Below are positions 45,203-52,860 of a stretch of 64,000 nt of DNA, in pieces; position 1 is the stretch's first letter; each line of letters starts with the position of its first letter. Origin of the DNA: CAZPBN01 sp964584935 (GTDB taxonomy: Bacteria > Acidobacteriota > Aminicenantia > Aminicenantales > Aminicenantaceae). A program made the translations under genes and the position numbers. Location: positions 1 through 64,000 of the forward strand of contig CAZPBN010000002.1 of the NCBI GenBank assembly GCA_964584935.1, written 5' to 3'. Below the pieces are notes generated by a model, which was not told where the DNA came from, made no database searches, and saw nothing but the letters and a program-made list of their open reading frames with translations.

Positions 45203-45229
45203 GGTGGGCTCGATCCCCGTATCGGGTCA
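45203..45229. repeat. REP-like palindromic fragment
   Basis: GGGCTCGATCCCCGTATCGGG and its context match, in reverse complement, the string at 5417-5439. GACCCGAT also occurs beside the hairpin at 52793-52815. It appears to be a small dispersed family in this genome. Confidence 0.45.
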
Positions 45230-45464
45230 TCCAATATTGTGTAAGAACTAGTCCCAGAACAGTCCAAACCGAGCAAATAGACGAAACAGACAAAAAGGAC
45301 TAAATAAACTAAAGTTGTCAGATGTAAGAAGTCAGGGGTAAGATGAAATATCAAATTGGATGTGGAAAAGCGGGGGCATGGACTTGTTACCTGTCTGTCT
45401 CCCCTTTTCCATAACGGCTCTTTTAGATTTTTCTGGATTTTTCCTTTGATCCGCTTTGAAAAAT

Positions 45465-47045
45465 TCAGCTGTTTAGAATTTGTTCAACTTCTTCTTTATC
45501 CACTTCTGTAATATAAGGAATATCACTGATATGGGATGCGGCTTTAGTTAAAGAAGCAATGTCATCTCTTGATATATATTTTAGGGCAAACTTTCTGTTT
45601 CCAGCCATGAGTTGCCTGAGACCTTGGTTTAATCTCTTATAATATCCATGGACTCCGAGGGCTCCTGTGGGAAGCTCATAAAATTTATCTCCCAATTTGT
45701 TTTTTATTTCTGTGGCTGTTGAAAAAATCTGTTCCACTTTATTGCCGAATCGTTCCACATAAACAGGAATTTGATCCTCGTCTATTCTTTTTCCTATGGT
45801 TTTTCCAACCATGGCTGCTGCGAGAGGAGCTCTTGCCATACCTACAGCTTTGAAATAGGGGGCTCCCAATGCTAACACCTTATAGATCTGATCCTCAAAA
45901 GTTATTCCTCCGCCAGAAGTGACATCCGGTATGTGTTCGCCTTTTTCGTCAAGCTTTTTGATGTATTTATAGGTGAGAGACCAGATTTCCACACCAGGAA
46001 TTCCCCATTCATTCATCATCCGCCAGGGACTCATTCCGGTTCCTCCTCCAGCGCCGTCAACAGTCAGCATGTCGATTTTTGCTTTAGACGCAAATTTAAC
46101 AGCGCGGGCTAAATCCACCGGCCGGTAAGCACCAGTTTTGAGAAATATATATTTGGCTCCTGCTTTTCTTAATTCTTCAACTCTTTTCATAAAACTTTCT
46201 TCTTCGACCATACCCAATCGGGAGTGTCTTTCAAATTCCTTGAAGCTCCCATGTTCAAAGGCTTTGATTATTTCAGGATCCTCGGGATCAGGAAGGACAA
46301 TATAACCTCTTTTTTTCAATTCCTGAGCTTTTTTAAGGTCTTTGATCTTAACTTCTCCACCAATATCCTTAGCACCCTGGCCCCATTTCAATTCGACAAC
46401 CTCAACTCCGTGTTTTTCTATTGTGTATTCCTGGACTCCAAGCCTGGTGTCTTCAACATTTGCCTGGACAACAACTGCTCCATATCCGTCTTGCTGCCAA
46501 TCCTTGAACAGTTTGATCCGGTTTTCCATATCTGGAGAATGAATCACTCTTCCGTTTTTTATGGTTGATGCCGGATCCATGGCGCATACATTTTCACCGA
46601 TTGTCAGAATCCCTCCGCTTATGGCTGCTCCGATAGCTAATCCTTCCCAGTTTTGTTTGGCGACATTGGTTGAGCCCATTCCTGAGATGACAAAAGGAAC
46701 CTTTAATTTGATGCCTTTGTCGTGGCCTATGGCGGTTTCAATAGAGACCTTTTCGAAAGTGGCGACATCACTGTCTGCAGCAACACCGTGAGCGCCTGCA
46801 GCCGTTCCCAGGATTGTGAAATGCGAGAGATCCACCGGGTAGTCTTTTTCAGAAGCAGCCGTAACGATTCCAAAGGGTTGAGGATATAGAACTTCGGGTC
46901 CGCGATAGGCAGATTTTCCTATTTCGCACATGCCAATGCAGCCATCAACGCAAGTGGTGCACATTCCGCTGAAAGGGCTGATTGATCCTTCTGTTCTGTT
47001 TTTTGTTAAGGTGGCGGCACTTCTATTGTATTTTGTATAAGACAT
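45465..47045 (-). CDS. FMN-binding glutamate synthase domain protein
   Basis: This 526-residue protein is the FMN/2-oxoglutarate-binding part of glutamate synthase, without the glutamine amidotransferase domain. It has TVDGAGGGTGMSPWRMMNEWGIPG near 334-357, GSTNVAKQNWEGL, DVTSGGGITFEDQIYKVLALGA and KAVGMARAPL for FMN binding. An N-terminal cysteine cluster reads C29-x2-C32-x3-C36-x3-C40. It is the last gene of a run with NuoE/F/G-like subunits, which could feed it electrons. Glutamine would have to supply ammonia via another protein or free ammonium. The start has AAGGAGG. Confidence 0.88.
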   Translation of the reverse strand: MSYTKYNRSAATLTKNRTEGSISPFSGMCTTCVDGCIGMCEIGKSAYRGPEVLYPQPFGIVTAASEKDYPVDLSHFTILGTAAGAHGVAADSDVATFEKVSIETAIGHDKGIKLKVPFVISGMGSTNVAKQNWEGLAIGAAISGGILTIGENVCAMDPASTIKNGRVIHSPDMENRIKLFKDWQQDGYGAVVVQANVEDTRLGVQEYTIEKHGVEVVELKWGQGAKDIGGEVKIKDLKKAQELKKRGYIVLPDPEDPEIIKAFEHGSFKEFERHSRLGMVEEESFMKRVEELRKAGAKYIFLKTGAYRPVDLARAVKFASKAKIDMLTVDGAGGGTGMSPWRMMNEWGIPGVEIWSLTYKYIKKLDEKGEHIPDVTSGGGITFEDQIYKVLALGAPYFKAVGMARAPLAAAMVGKTIGKRIDEDQIPVYVERFGNKVEQIFSTATEIKNKLGDKFYELPTGALGVHGYYKRLNQGLRQLMAGNRKFALKYISRDDIASLTKAASHISDIPYITEVDKEEVEQILNS

Positions 47046-47103
47046 TATGAATCCTCCTTAGTTACTCTTTTGTTTTTATAAAAGCAGTAAGAAACAAGTT
47101 TAT

Positions 47104-47835
47104 TCATGATTCCACCTTATTTCCTTGAGGAGCTTGCTCCTTACCATCTTTTTCTTTATCATCTATTCTGACACATGTCCCGCAGCGGCCGGCATCATAC
47201 ATCCAGCACTGTGCTTCGTTATAAACATCCACACAGGTTGGATCCATTTGAAGACACGCATTACACACAGCTGTATCCGCATCAGGACCCTGACAGCGCA
47301 GCTGACAGGCGGGGCATATGTACATGCACCCCCCGCAGAGGCGACATTCTTCAGAACGGAGATCAAAGGGAGTTGATATCTTTCTATTATATCCTCGGTT
47401 TTGAAATCCTATAGCCTTTCCGCCCATCTGTTCTCGGCACATTCTCACGCACAAACCGCAAAGAATGCACTCATCATTCCGTACTTTAAACCTAACCTGT
47501 TTAACACCGAATTTTGAAGCCAGATCCTGAATAGTCTTTGAACCCGGAGCCGAGGCAAGCATGAGTTCGATCATCATTTTCCTGGTTTCGATCACTCTTT
47601 TTGTGTCTGTGTGCACATTCAGTCCTTCTTCACAGGGATAAGTGCAGGAACTAACCAGTTTAGTATTTGGTTTCTCTCCAATTTCTACCAGACAGAGCCG
47701 GCATCCTCCATAATTGCTAAGACCTTCGTTATAACAGAGGGTCGGGACTTCAAGACCATAAAATTTACAAGCATCAAGGATAGTCCATCCTTCTTCAGCC
47801 TGTATTTCTAATCTATTGATTTTCATGTTTAACAT
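47104..47835 (-). CDS. NuoG-N/HoxU-like iron-sulfur subunit
   Basis: This 243-residue protein has an N-terminal [2Fe-2S] ferredoxin domain with Cys in PTLCY, GGCRLC and SSCTYP (about 34, 45, 48, 64). Two [4Fe-4S] motifs follow, CILCGLCVRMC and CRLCGGCMYICPAC. The His-ligated cluster of NuoG is missing. The last 60 residues are unusually rich in cysteine (CNACLQ..CVDVYN..CWMYD..CGTC), suggesting an extra metal site. It probably passes electrons from the NuoF-like flavoprotein to the glutamate synthase. The ATG at 47835 has GAGGAAACG. No molybdopterin or H-cluster domain is present. Confidence 0.85.
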   Translation of the reverse strand: MLNMKINRLEIQAEEGWTILDACKFYGLEVPTLCYNEGLSNYGGCRLCLVEIGEKPNTKLVSSCTYPCEEGLNVHTDTKRVIETRKMMIELMLASAPGSKTIQDLASKFGVKQVRFKVRNDECILCGLCVRMCREQMGGKAIGFQNRGYNRKISTPFDLRSEECRLCGGCMYICPACQLRCQGPDADTAVCNACLQMDPTCVDVYNEAQCWMYDAGRCGTCVRIDDKEKDGKEQAPQGNKVES

Positions 47836-47842
47836 CGTTTCC

Positions 47843-49705
47843 TCACTCTATTTTTATGGCATCAAATTTACAGGCTTCATAACAAGCCCCGCATTTGATA
47901 CATTTTTCTTGATCAAGCACATGGACTTTTTTGAGTTCGCCCGAGATTGCTTGACTGGGGCATACTTTCAAACATGCCAGACAGCCTGTGCAGGCTTCTT
48001 CGATAATCTTATAGGAAATGAGGGATTTGCAAACACCCGCTGGGCATTTTTTATCAATGACGTGGGAAAGATACTCGTCTTTGAAATATCTCAATGTGGA
48101 TAATACAGGATTGGATGCGGTTTGGCCAAGTCCGCACATAGAGGCATCTTTGACGGCAATAGCCAGTTTTTCTAAAGTTTCAAGGTCTTCTTCCTTTCCT
48201 TTTCCTTCTGATATATCTGTCACAATTTCCCACATTCGCTGAGTTCCTTCCCTGCAACTCAAACATTTTCCACAGGATTCATCTCTAAGAAAATTTAAAA
48301 AATATTTCGCTACGTCCACCATACATGTATTCTCATCCATAACGATCATTCCACCAGATCCCATGATTGATCCGGTTTTAGACAGACTTTCGTAATCAAT
48401 AGGAAGGTCTAGTTTTTCTTTGGGGAGACAACCTCCCGAGGGGCCGCCTGTTTGCACCGCTTTAAAATTTTTCCCTCCTGGGATTCCTCCGCCTATATCA
48501 AAAATGATTTCACGAAGAGTTATCCCCATGGGAACTTCAACAAGTCCAGTGTTATTTATTTTTCCTACAAGCGAAAATATTTTTGTTCCTTTACTTCCTT
48601 CTGTTCCAATCTTGGCGAACCAATCACTCCCTTTGTTGATAATGAGAGCAATGTTTCCCCATGTTTCCACATTGTTTATATCCGTAGGACGTTTCCACAG
48701 CCCCTGAACAGTGGGAAAGGGAGGACGTTGTCGGGGTTCGCCCACACGCCCTTCAATGGAAGCCATGAGCGCTGTTTCTTCTCCGCAAACAAAAGCTCCC
48801 GCTCCTTTGGATATGTGAACTTTGAAATTGAAATCGCTTCCTAGAATGTGTTCTCCGAGAAGCCCTAGTTCTTCGGCTTGCTTGATTGCCTGTCTAATAT
48901 GTTGGAGAGCTAGAGGATACTCATCACGAATATAAATATATCCTTCTTTTGCCCCGATAGCATAGCCGCCGATAATCATTCCTTCTAAAACTCTGTGAGG
49001 ATTTCCCTCCATCAAACTTCTGTCCATATAAGCACCAGGATCTCCTTCATCGGCATTGCATATAATATATTTGATATCATCTTTTCCTTTGCGGGCAAAT
49101 TCCCATTTTTTCCCTGTTGGAAATCCTGCGCCTCCACGTCCTCTCAATCCGGATTTTTTCACCTCATCAATCACAGCTTCAGGAGAGAATCCATTGAGCA
49201 CCTTGGTGAGAGACCCGTATCCTCCTATGGATAAATAATCATTGATGTCAGTGGGCTCTATCAGAGCATTGTCTCCTAATATAAGACGTTTTTGCTTTTT
49301 GTAGAAAGGGATGTCTTTTTCTTTTCTTTTTGCTTCTCCTGTTGACTGTTCATGATAAAGTAACTTGTCTATAATTCTATTATTTTTGATTGTTTCTGTG
49401 ATTATATCTTCAGCATCGGATGGATCCACTTTTTGGTAAAAGATATCTTGAGGTTGGAGAATGATATTGGGTTCAGCTTCACAAAAGCCATGACAGCCGG
49501 TGACTTTTACCTTTACTTCATTTTCCAGTTTGTGCTCCTTTATTTGATTTTTGAGTGCTTCTATGACTTTAAGCGATCCTCTGGCTTGGCCGCAGGTTCC
49601 TGCGGAGACCACAAGAACAGGAGTTTTTTCTGATTCTCTTGTTTGTGTTTCCTCTTTGATTTTTTGTTTTAAGTCATTGATGGATTTGATTTTTCCGTTG
49701 TTCAT
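47843..49705 (-). CDS. NuoF/HndC-like NAD(P)H-oxidising flavoprotein
   Basis: This 620-residue subunit has an N-terminal thioredoxin-like [2Fe-2S] domain (SAGTCGQARG, CHGFCEAEP). The NAD and FMN domain has GLRGRGGAGFPTGKKW near 185, CNADEGDPGAYMDRS and the SLBB region. A [4Fe-4S] site has ESCGKCLSCREGT near 468. The C-terminus has two further ferredoxin motifs, CTGCLACLKVCP and CIKCGACYEACK. This is the form seen in bifurcating hydrogenases and formate dehydrogenases, but no such catalytic subunit is next to it here. It overlaps or abuts nuoE-like and nuoG-like genes. Confidence 0.92.
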   Translation of the reverse strand: MNNGKIKSINDLKQKIKEETQTRESEKTPVLVVSAGTCGQARGSLKVIEALKNQIKEHKLENEVKVKVTGCHGFCEAEPNIILQPQDIFYQKVDPSDAEDIITETIKNNRIIDKLLYHEQSTGEAKRKEKDIPFYKKQKRLILGDNALIEPTDINDYLSIGGYGSLTKVLNGFSPEAVIDEVKKSGLRGRGGAGFPTGKKWEFARKGKDDIKYIICNADEGDPGAYMDRSLMEGNPHRVLEGMIIGGYAIGAKEGYIYIRDEYPLALQHIRQAIKQAEELGLLGEHILGSDFNFKVHISKGAGAFVCGEETALMASIEGRVGEPRQRPPFPTVQGLWKRPTDINNVETWGNIALIINKGSDWFAKIGTEGSKGTKIFSLVGKINNTGLVEVPMGITLREIIFDIGGGIPGGKNFKAVQTGGPSGGCLPKEKLDLPIDYESLSKTGSIMGSGGMIVMDENTCMVDVAKYFLNFLRDESCGKCLSCREGTQRMWEIVTDISEGKGKEEDLETLEKLAIAVKDASMCGLGQTASNPVLSTLRYFKDEYLSHVIDKKCPAGVCKSLISYKIIEEACTGCLACLKVCPSQAISGELKKVHVLDQEKCIKCGACYEACKFDAIKIE

Positions 49706-49706
49706 T

Positions 49707-50177
49707 TTAATTCTCTTTCTCTGAGATCTTTTTAAGTATTTTGCTCACATCTCTGATTCCTGTTTGGGCATTGTATTCTTCATCGACAACCACAACAGGT
49801 CCAATCGCACAGCAACCAAGACAAGCGACTTCATCCAGACTGAATTTTCCATCTTCAGTGGTGTGGCCTGCTTCTATTTCCAGTCTTCGTTCGAATTCTT
49901 CAAGAATTTTAGGGGCCCCTCTCACATGACAGGCTGTTCCCATACAAACTGTTATTTGATGTTCTCCTTTTGGCTCTAAACTGAAATTTTTGTAAAAGGT
50001 GGCAACGCTGATTATATCAATTAAAGGAACATCCAAAATTTTTGAGACAGCTTTGAGGGTTTCCTGGGGAAGATAATTGCATTCATTTTGGATGTCTTGA
50101 AGGATTGAGATAAGTTCTTTTTTTTGGTAGTTGTATTTGGCTGCAAGCGTTTTAATTTTTGATTTTTCAGCTTCCAA
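49707..50177 (-). CDS. NuoE-like [2Fe-2S] subunit
   Basis: This 156-residue subunit has the thioredoxin-like fold of NuoE. MGTACHVRGAPKILEEFE and VACLGCCAIGPVVVVD supply the four cluster cysteines near 90, 95, 131 and 135. The TTG at 50177 has GGAGG six bases upstream and gives the usual N-terminus. An ATG at 50231 in the same frame has no ribosome site. It is the first gene of the nuoE-nuoF-nuoG-gltS-like operon, transcribed from a promoter near 50440. Confidence 0.9.
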   Translation of the reverse strand: MEAEKSKIKTLAAKYNYQKKELISILQDIQNECNYLPQETLKAVSKILDVPLIDIISVATFYKNFSLEPKGEHQITVCMGTACHVRGAPKILEEFERRLEIEAGHTTEDGKFSLDEVACLGCCAIGPVVVVDEEYNAQTGIRDVSKILKKISEKEN

Positions 50178-50311
50178 TGAATTCCTCCATATAGTATTAA
50201 TTGAATGATAAAGGGTGGTTCCATAATTCATGAGTTTTAGAAATTTGTTTCATATTATCAATTTTAGGGAAATATAAAATTGACTTCATGTTGTAGAGTC
50301 TTGAAGAAAGG

Positions 50312-50358
50312 AAAAGAGGGGAATGATCACTGTATGAGATTATGAAGCCTCCTCTTTT
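50312..50358 (-). promoter_or_regulatory. leader hairpin before the nuoE operon
   Basis: AAAAGAGGGG at 50312-50321 pairs with CCTCTTTT at 50351-50358 (8 bp plus two with a bulge), enclosing about 29 nt. The nuoE promoter at 50411-50440 lies upstream of it, so it is in the 5' leader, which would run about 225 nt to the TTG start. It could be an attenuator or a weak glnA terminator; no T-run clearly follows. Confidence 0.35.
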
Positions 50359-50410
50359 TAAAAAAATTTATTAATTCTGTGTCATGATAAATATTTATTA
50401 ATAACAAATT

Positions 50411-50462
50411 TTTATAACAGATATAAATTCATTTTGTCAAGAAATAATTGGAGTGAAGTTCC
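50411..50462 (-). promoter_or_regulatory. nuoE operon promoter with upstream GGAACTTC motif
   Basis: On the minus strand the core GGAACTTC is at 50462-50455 after an A-rich run and GGC. A perfect TTGACA (50440-50435) follows 14 bp later. TATAAA (50416-50411) is 18 bp after that. The motif lies just beyond the glnA stop. Confidence 0.65.
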
Positions 50463-50478
50463 GCCGATTTTTATTATT

Positions 50479-51885
50479 TTAGAGGAAGGGAAGATATTTT
50501 TTTATTTCATAATCACTGACCTGTTTATCATATTCTTTGGATACATTTTTATTGTATTCTTCTATTTCCCATTGTTTGTTAGCAATATAATTCTTGAACA
50601 TTTCCTCTCCCATAATATTCTTAAGCAAAGTGCTTTTTTTCATTGTTTTAAGGGACTCATGGAGGCTGGAAGGGAGGGTTTTTATACTGAGTTTTTTTTG
50701 TTTGGCATTGCTCATGGTGTATATATTTTCTTCCACTGGATTGGATAATTCATATTTGCTTTTTATTCCTTTGATGCCGGCTGTGAACATGGTGGCAAAT
50801 GCGAGGTACAGATTGCAGGCAGGGTCAGGAGACCTTAATTCTATCCTGGTTGCGTGTTCTTTGCCTTTCTGGTATTCAGGAACCCGGATATAGGCTGACC
50901 TGTTTTTTTGCCCCCAGGCAACATAAACAGGAGCTTCGTATCCTTCAATCAAGCGTTTGTAAGAATTGACCCATTGGCATAGAACCGCAGCTATTTCATT
51001 AGCGTGAATGGTTAAACCGGCTATATATTGACGCGCTGTTTCAGAAAGATGGTATTTGTTGTTATGCATGAAAAATATATTTTTTCCGTTTTTCCAGAGA
51101 GATTGATGGATATGCATACCGCTGCCATTCTGTCCATTCAAAGGTTTGGGCATAAAGGTCGCATACAGATTGTGCATTCTTGCCACTTTTTTAACCATGT
51201 ATTTGAATATCATGCATGTATCTGCCATTTCGAGGGCACTGAGATACTTCAAATCGATCTCATGTTGCCCATGAGCGACTTCATGATGGTCATATTCGGA
51301 ATAGATTCCCATTTTTTTTAGCAGAAGCTGGACTTCCTTTCGGATTTCCCCGTGACGCCCTCCAAAAAAGTAGCCTGCTTCATCAAGGGGGGAAGCCTTC
51401 TGTTCACTGGGAAAAATGAAGAATTCCAGTTCAGGCCCTATTTTTATATCTTGGATACTTCGTTCTTTTTTCCCTTTTTCCAGCGCTCTTTTTAGGATGA
51501 AGCGGGAATCGCATTTGTAGTGTTTTTTTTCTGGAGTGAAAATATCTCCAAACATAATTGCTTCTTTCCAGGTTGTATGTTCATCAAAGCCCTTGTATTC
51601 CCAGGGCAGGATTCGAAACGTTTTCGGATCAGGTTTAATGATCAAATCGCTCTCTTCAATGCGAACAAATCCTTCGACCGAGGATCCGTCAAATCCCTTG
51701 CCTTCCTGAAAAGCTTTTTCCACTTCATTGCTGGGTATTGTGAAATCCATTTGTCTACCTAGAATGTCAGGAAATATAATTCGGACAAATTCAATATTGC
51801 TCAGAGGATTGAGAACTGTTTTCAATACTTCCTTTTCCGTTTTGTATCCAAAGTTTTTAAAATCGATTTTTTCCGGGTTGTTCAT
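50479..51885 (-). CDS. glnA: glutamine synthetase type I
   Basis: GlnA condenses ammonia and glutamate with ATP. The 468 residues show FDGSSVEGF near 71, NGSGMHIHQSLW near 259, and NRSAYIRVPEY near 334, the signatures of type I. The adenylylation motif NLYDLP is replaced by NIYTMS, so GlnE-type control is unlikely; regulation by feedback or by the divergent Lrp is more likely. The N-terminus has FGYKTEKEV before the usual start. It sits next to the glutamate synthase-like operon, forming a GS-GOGAT set. Confidence 0.95.
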   Translation of the reverse strand: MNNPEKIDFKNFGYKTEKEVLKTVLNPLSNIEFVRIIFPDILGRQMDFTIPSNEVEKAFQEGKGFDGSSVEGFVRIEESDLIIKPDPKTFRILPWEYKGFDEHTTWKEAIMFGDIFTPEKKHYKCDSRFILKRALEKGKKERSIQDIKIGPELEFFIFPSEQKASPLDEAGYFFGGRHGEIRKEVQLLLKKMGIYSEYDHHEVAHGQHEIDLKYLSALEMADTCMIFKYMVKKVARMHNLYATFMPKPLNGQNGSGMHIHQSLWKNGKNIFFMHNNKYHLSETARQYIAGLTIHANEIAAVLCQWVNSYKRLIEGYEAPVYVAWGQKNRSAYIRVPEYQKGKEHATRIELRSPDPACNLYLAFATMFTAGIKGIKSKYELSNPVEENIYTMSNAKQKKLSIKTLPSSLHESLKTMKKSTLLKNIMGEEMFKNYIANKQWEIEEYNKNVSKEYDKQVSDYEIKKYLPFL

Positions 51886-51966
51886 TGGCCCTCCCTATGA
51901 TTTGTTATAGATTTTTTAAAAAAAAATTGAAAGAACATGGTATTCACAATATCAAATTCGTTAATA

Positions 51967-51995
51967 AATTTATCTAATTAAAATTTAAATGTCAA
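51967..51995 (-). promoter_or_regulatory. glnA promoter
   Basis: On the minus strand a perfect TTGACA (51995-51990) and TAAATT (51972-51967) are separated by 17 bp. The leader is about 75 nt. The divergent Lrp-family promoter starts only 7 bp away, so one regulator could act on both. Confidence 0.55.
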
Positions 51996-52001
51996 ATAAA
52001 A

Positions 52002-52031
52002 TTGAAATAATAATGATATTTATGGTATAAA
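52002..52031 (+). promoter_or_regulatory. promoter for the Lrp/AsnC-family gene
   Basis: TTGAAA at 52002-52007 and TATAAA at 52026-52031 are separated by 18 bp. Transcription would start near 52038, with AAGGAGG at 52055-52061 before the ATG. Confidence 0.55.
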
Positions 52032-52067
52032 TATTGTAAAAAAAAGACATTTGTAAGGAGGCCCTCT

Positions 52068-52511
52068 ATGATTGATGGTTTGGATAGAAACATCATTCGA
52101 GTGCTCAACCATAACGCTCGCAGGAGTTTTCGTGAAATATCTAAAGAACTCAATACTTCCGTAACCGCTGTTATAAGTCGAATAAAAAAACTCGAGAATT
52201 CAGGAATCATCAAAGGATATATTCCGGTTGTTAATCCTGAGTATTTTGGTGTCAATCTTATAGGAATTATTGCGTTGCGTATTTCAAAGGGAAAATTGAT
52301 GGAAATCCAAAAAATCATATCGGAAGATAAGAGAGTGGTGGCAGTGTATGATATAACTGGGGAATGGGATTCACTGGTTATAGGATATTTCAGCAGCAGG
52401 GATGACTTGAATGAGTTTATAAAGAGTTTGCTTTCTTTAAAGAATGTAGACAGGTCTGTGACTCATATTGTTTTGAATGTGGTCAAAGAAGAAAGACGGG
52501 TTTTGGTATGA
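52068..52511 (+). CDS. Lrp/AsnC family regulator
   Basis: This 147-residue regulator has an N-terminal helix-turn-helix (ARRSFREISKELNTSVTAVISRIKKLENSGIIKGY) near 13-47 and a C-terminal RAM ligand-binding domain (VVAVYDITGEWDSLVIGYF). Such proteins sense amino acids, often leucine, asparagine or glutamine. It is divergent from glnA and shares a gap of 182 bp with it, so glnA is a likely target. Its TGA overlaps the ATG of a 29-codon ORF. Confidence 0.92.
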   Translation: MIDGLDRNIIRVLNHNARRSFREISKELNTSVTAVISRIKKLENSGIIKGYIPVVNPEYFGVNLIGIIALRISKGKLMEIQKIISEDKRVVAVYDITGEWDSLVIGYFSSRDDLNEFIKSLLSLKNVDRSVTHIVLNVVKEERRVLV

Positions 52512-52597
52512 AGAAAGATGTAAAAATGTTTTACAGGATCTGTGTTTTATGGATATTTTTAAATGGAACCACTCTGATGTTCTGTTTTTTAGTCTGA
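52508..52597 (+). CDS. 29-residue putative membrane peptide
   Basis: An ATG overlaps the stop of the Lrp-family gene (ATGA), and the frame runs 29 codons: MKKDVKMFYRICVLWIFLNG then TTLMFCFLV. It has a charged start and one hydrophobic segment, like small accessory subunits of transporters. No transporter gene follows. It could be a chance frame; coupling to the upstream stop is the main support. Confidence 0.4.
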   Translation: MKKDVKMFYRICVLWIFLNGTTLMFCFLV

Positions 52598-52608
52598 AAT
52601 AAATCCTA

Positions 52609-52625
52609 TTGGCATAAAATTTGCT
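52609..52625 (+). promoter_or_regulatory. sigma-54-type promoter
   Basis: TTGGCAT-AAAAT-TTGCT matches the sigma-54 consensus (TGGCAC-N5-TTGCA) at nearly every key base. It points at the M1 aminopeptidase gene 236 bp downstream. Two sigma-54 activators are in the window (30248, 55591). Confidence 0.5.
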
Positions 52626-52792
52626 TTAGTTAGTGAAGGAAGTAATTTGATTTTTTAAAGGTTATGATACAGTGCAGATATCAAAAAAATTAATTAACCT
52701 GCCATCTGTTTTTAATTTAAAAGAATTAGTTTTCCCAGTTGTTATTTTTGTGGAATGTGTTGAAATTCCCAATAGTCATCGTCCAAGCATGG

Positions 52793-52815
52793 ATTGCCCG
52801 ATCAAGTCGGGCAAT
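52793..52815. repeat. perfect REP-like hairpin
   Basis: ATTGCCCGA-TCAAG-TCGGGCAAT is a perfect 9-bp stem with a 5-nt loop. GACCCGATA follows, linking it to the other REP-like strings at 5417 and 45203. It lies 46 bp before the aminopeptidase start and has no T-run. Confidence 0.7.
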
Positions 52816-52860
52816 GACCCGATAAGAATGCTGTAAGTGTTTAAGAATAGTTCAGGTAAA

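Larger units (their letters stand above)
45016..45464. other. gene-free gap rich in short repeats
   Basis: These 449 bp lie between the site-2 protease and the glutamate synthase gene. They hold the heptad tracts at 45071-45185, a REP-like string at 45203-45229, and a second scattered set GTCAGAT/GTAAGAA/GTCAGGG near 45315-45340. No gene, promoter or terminator is clear. Confidence 0.65.

Noticed and set aside
48452..48844. 130-codon frame opposite the NuoF-like gene
   Set aside because: It is antisense to a strongly conserved gene and has no ribosome site; a shadow frame.
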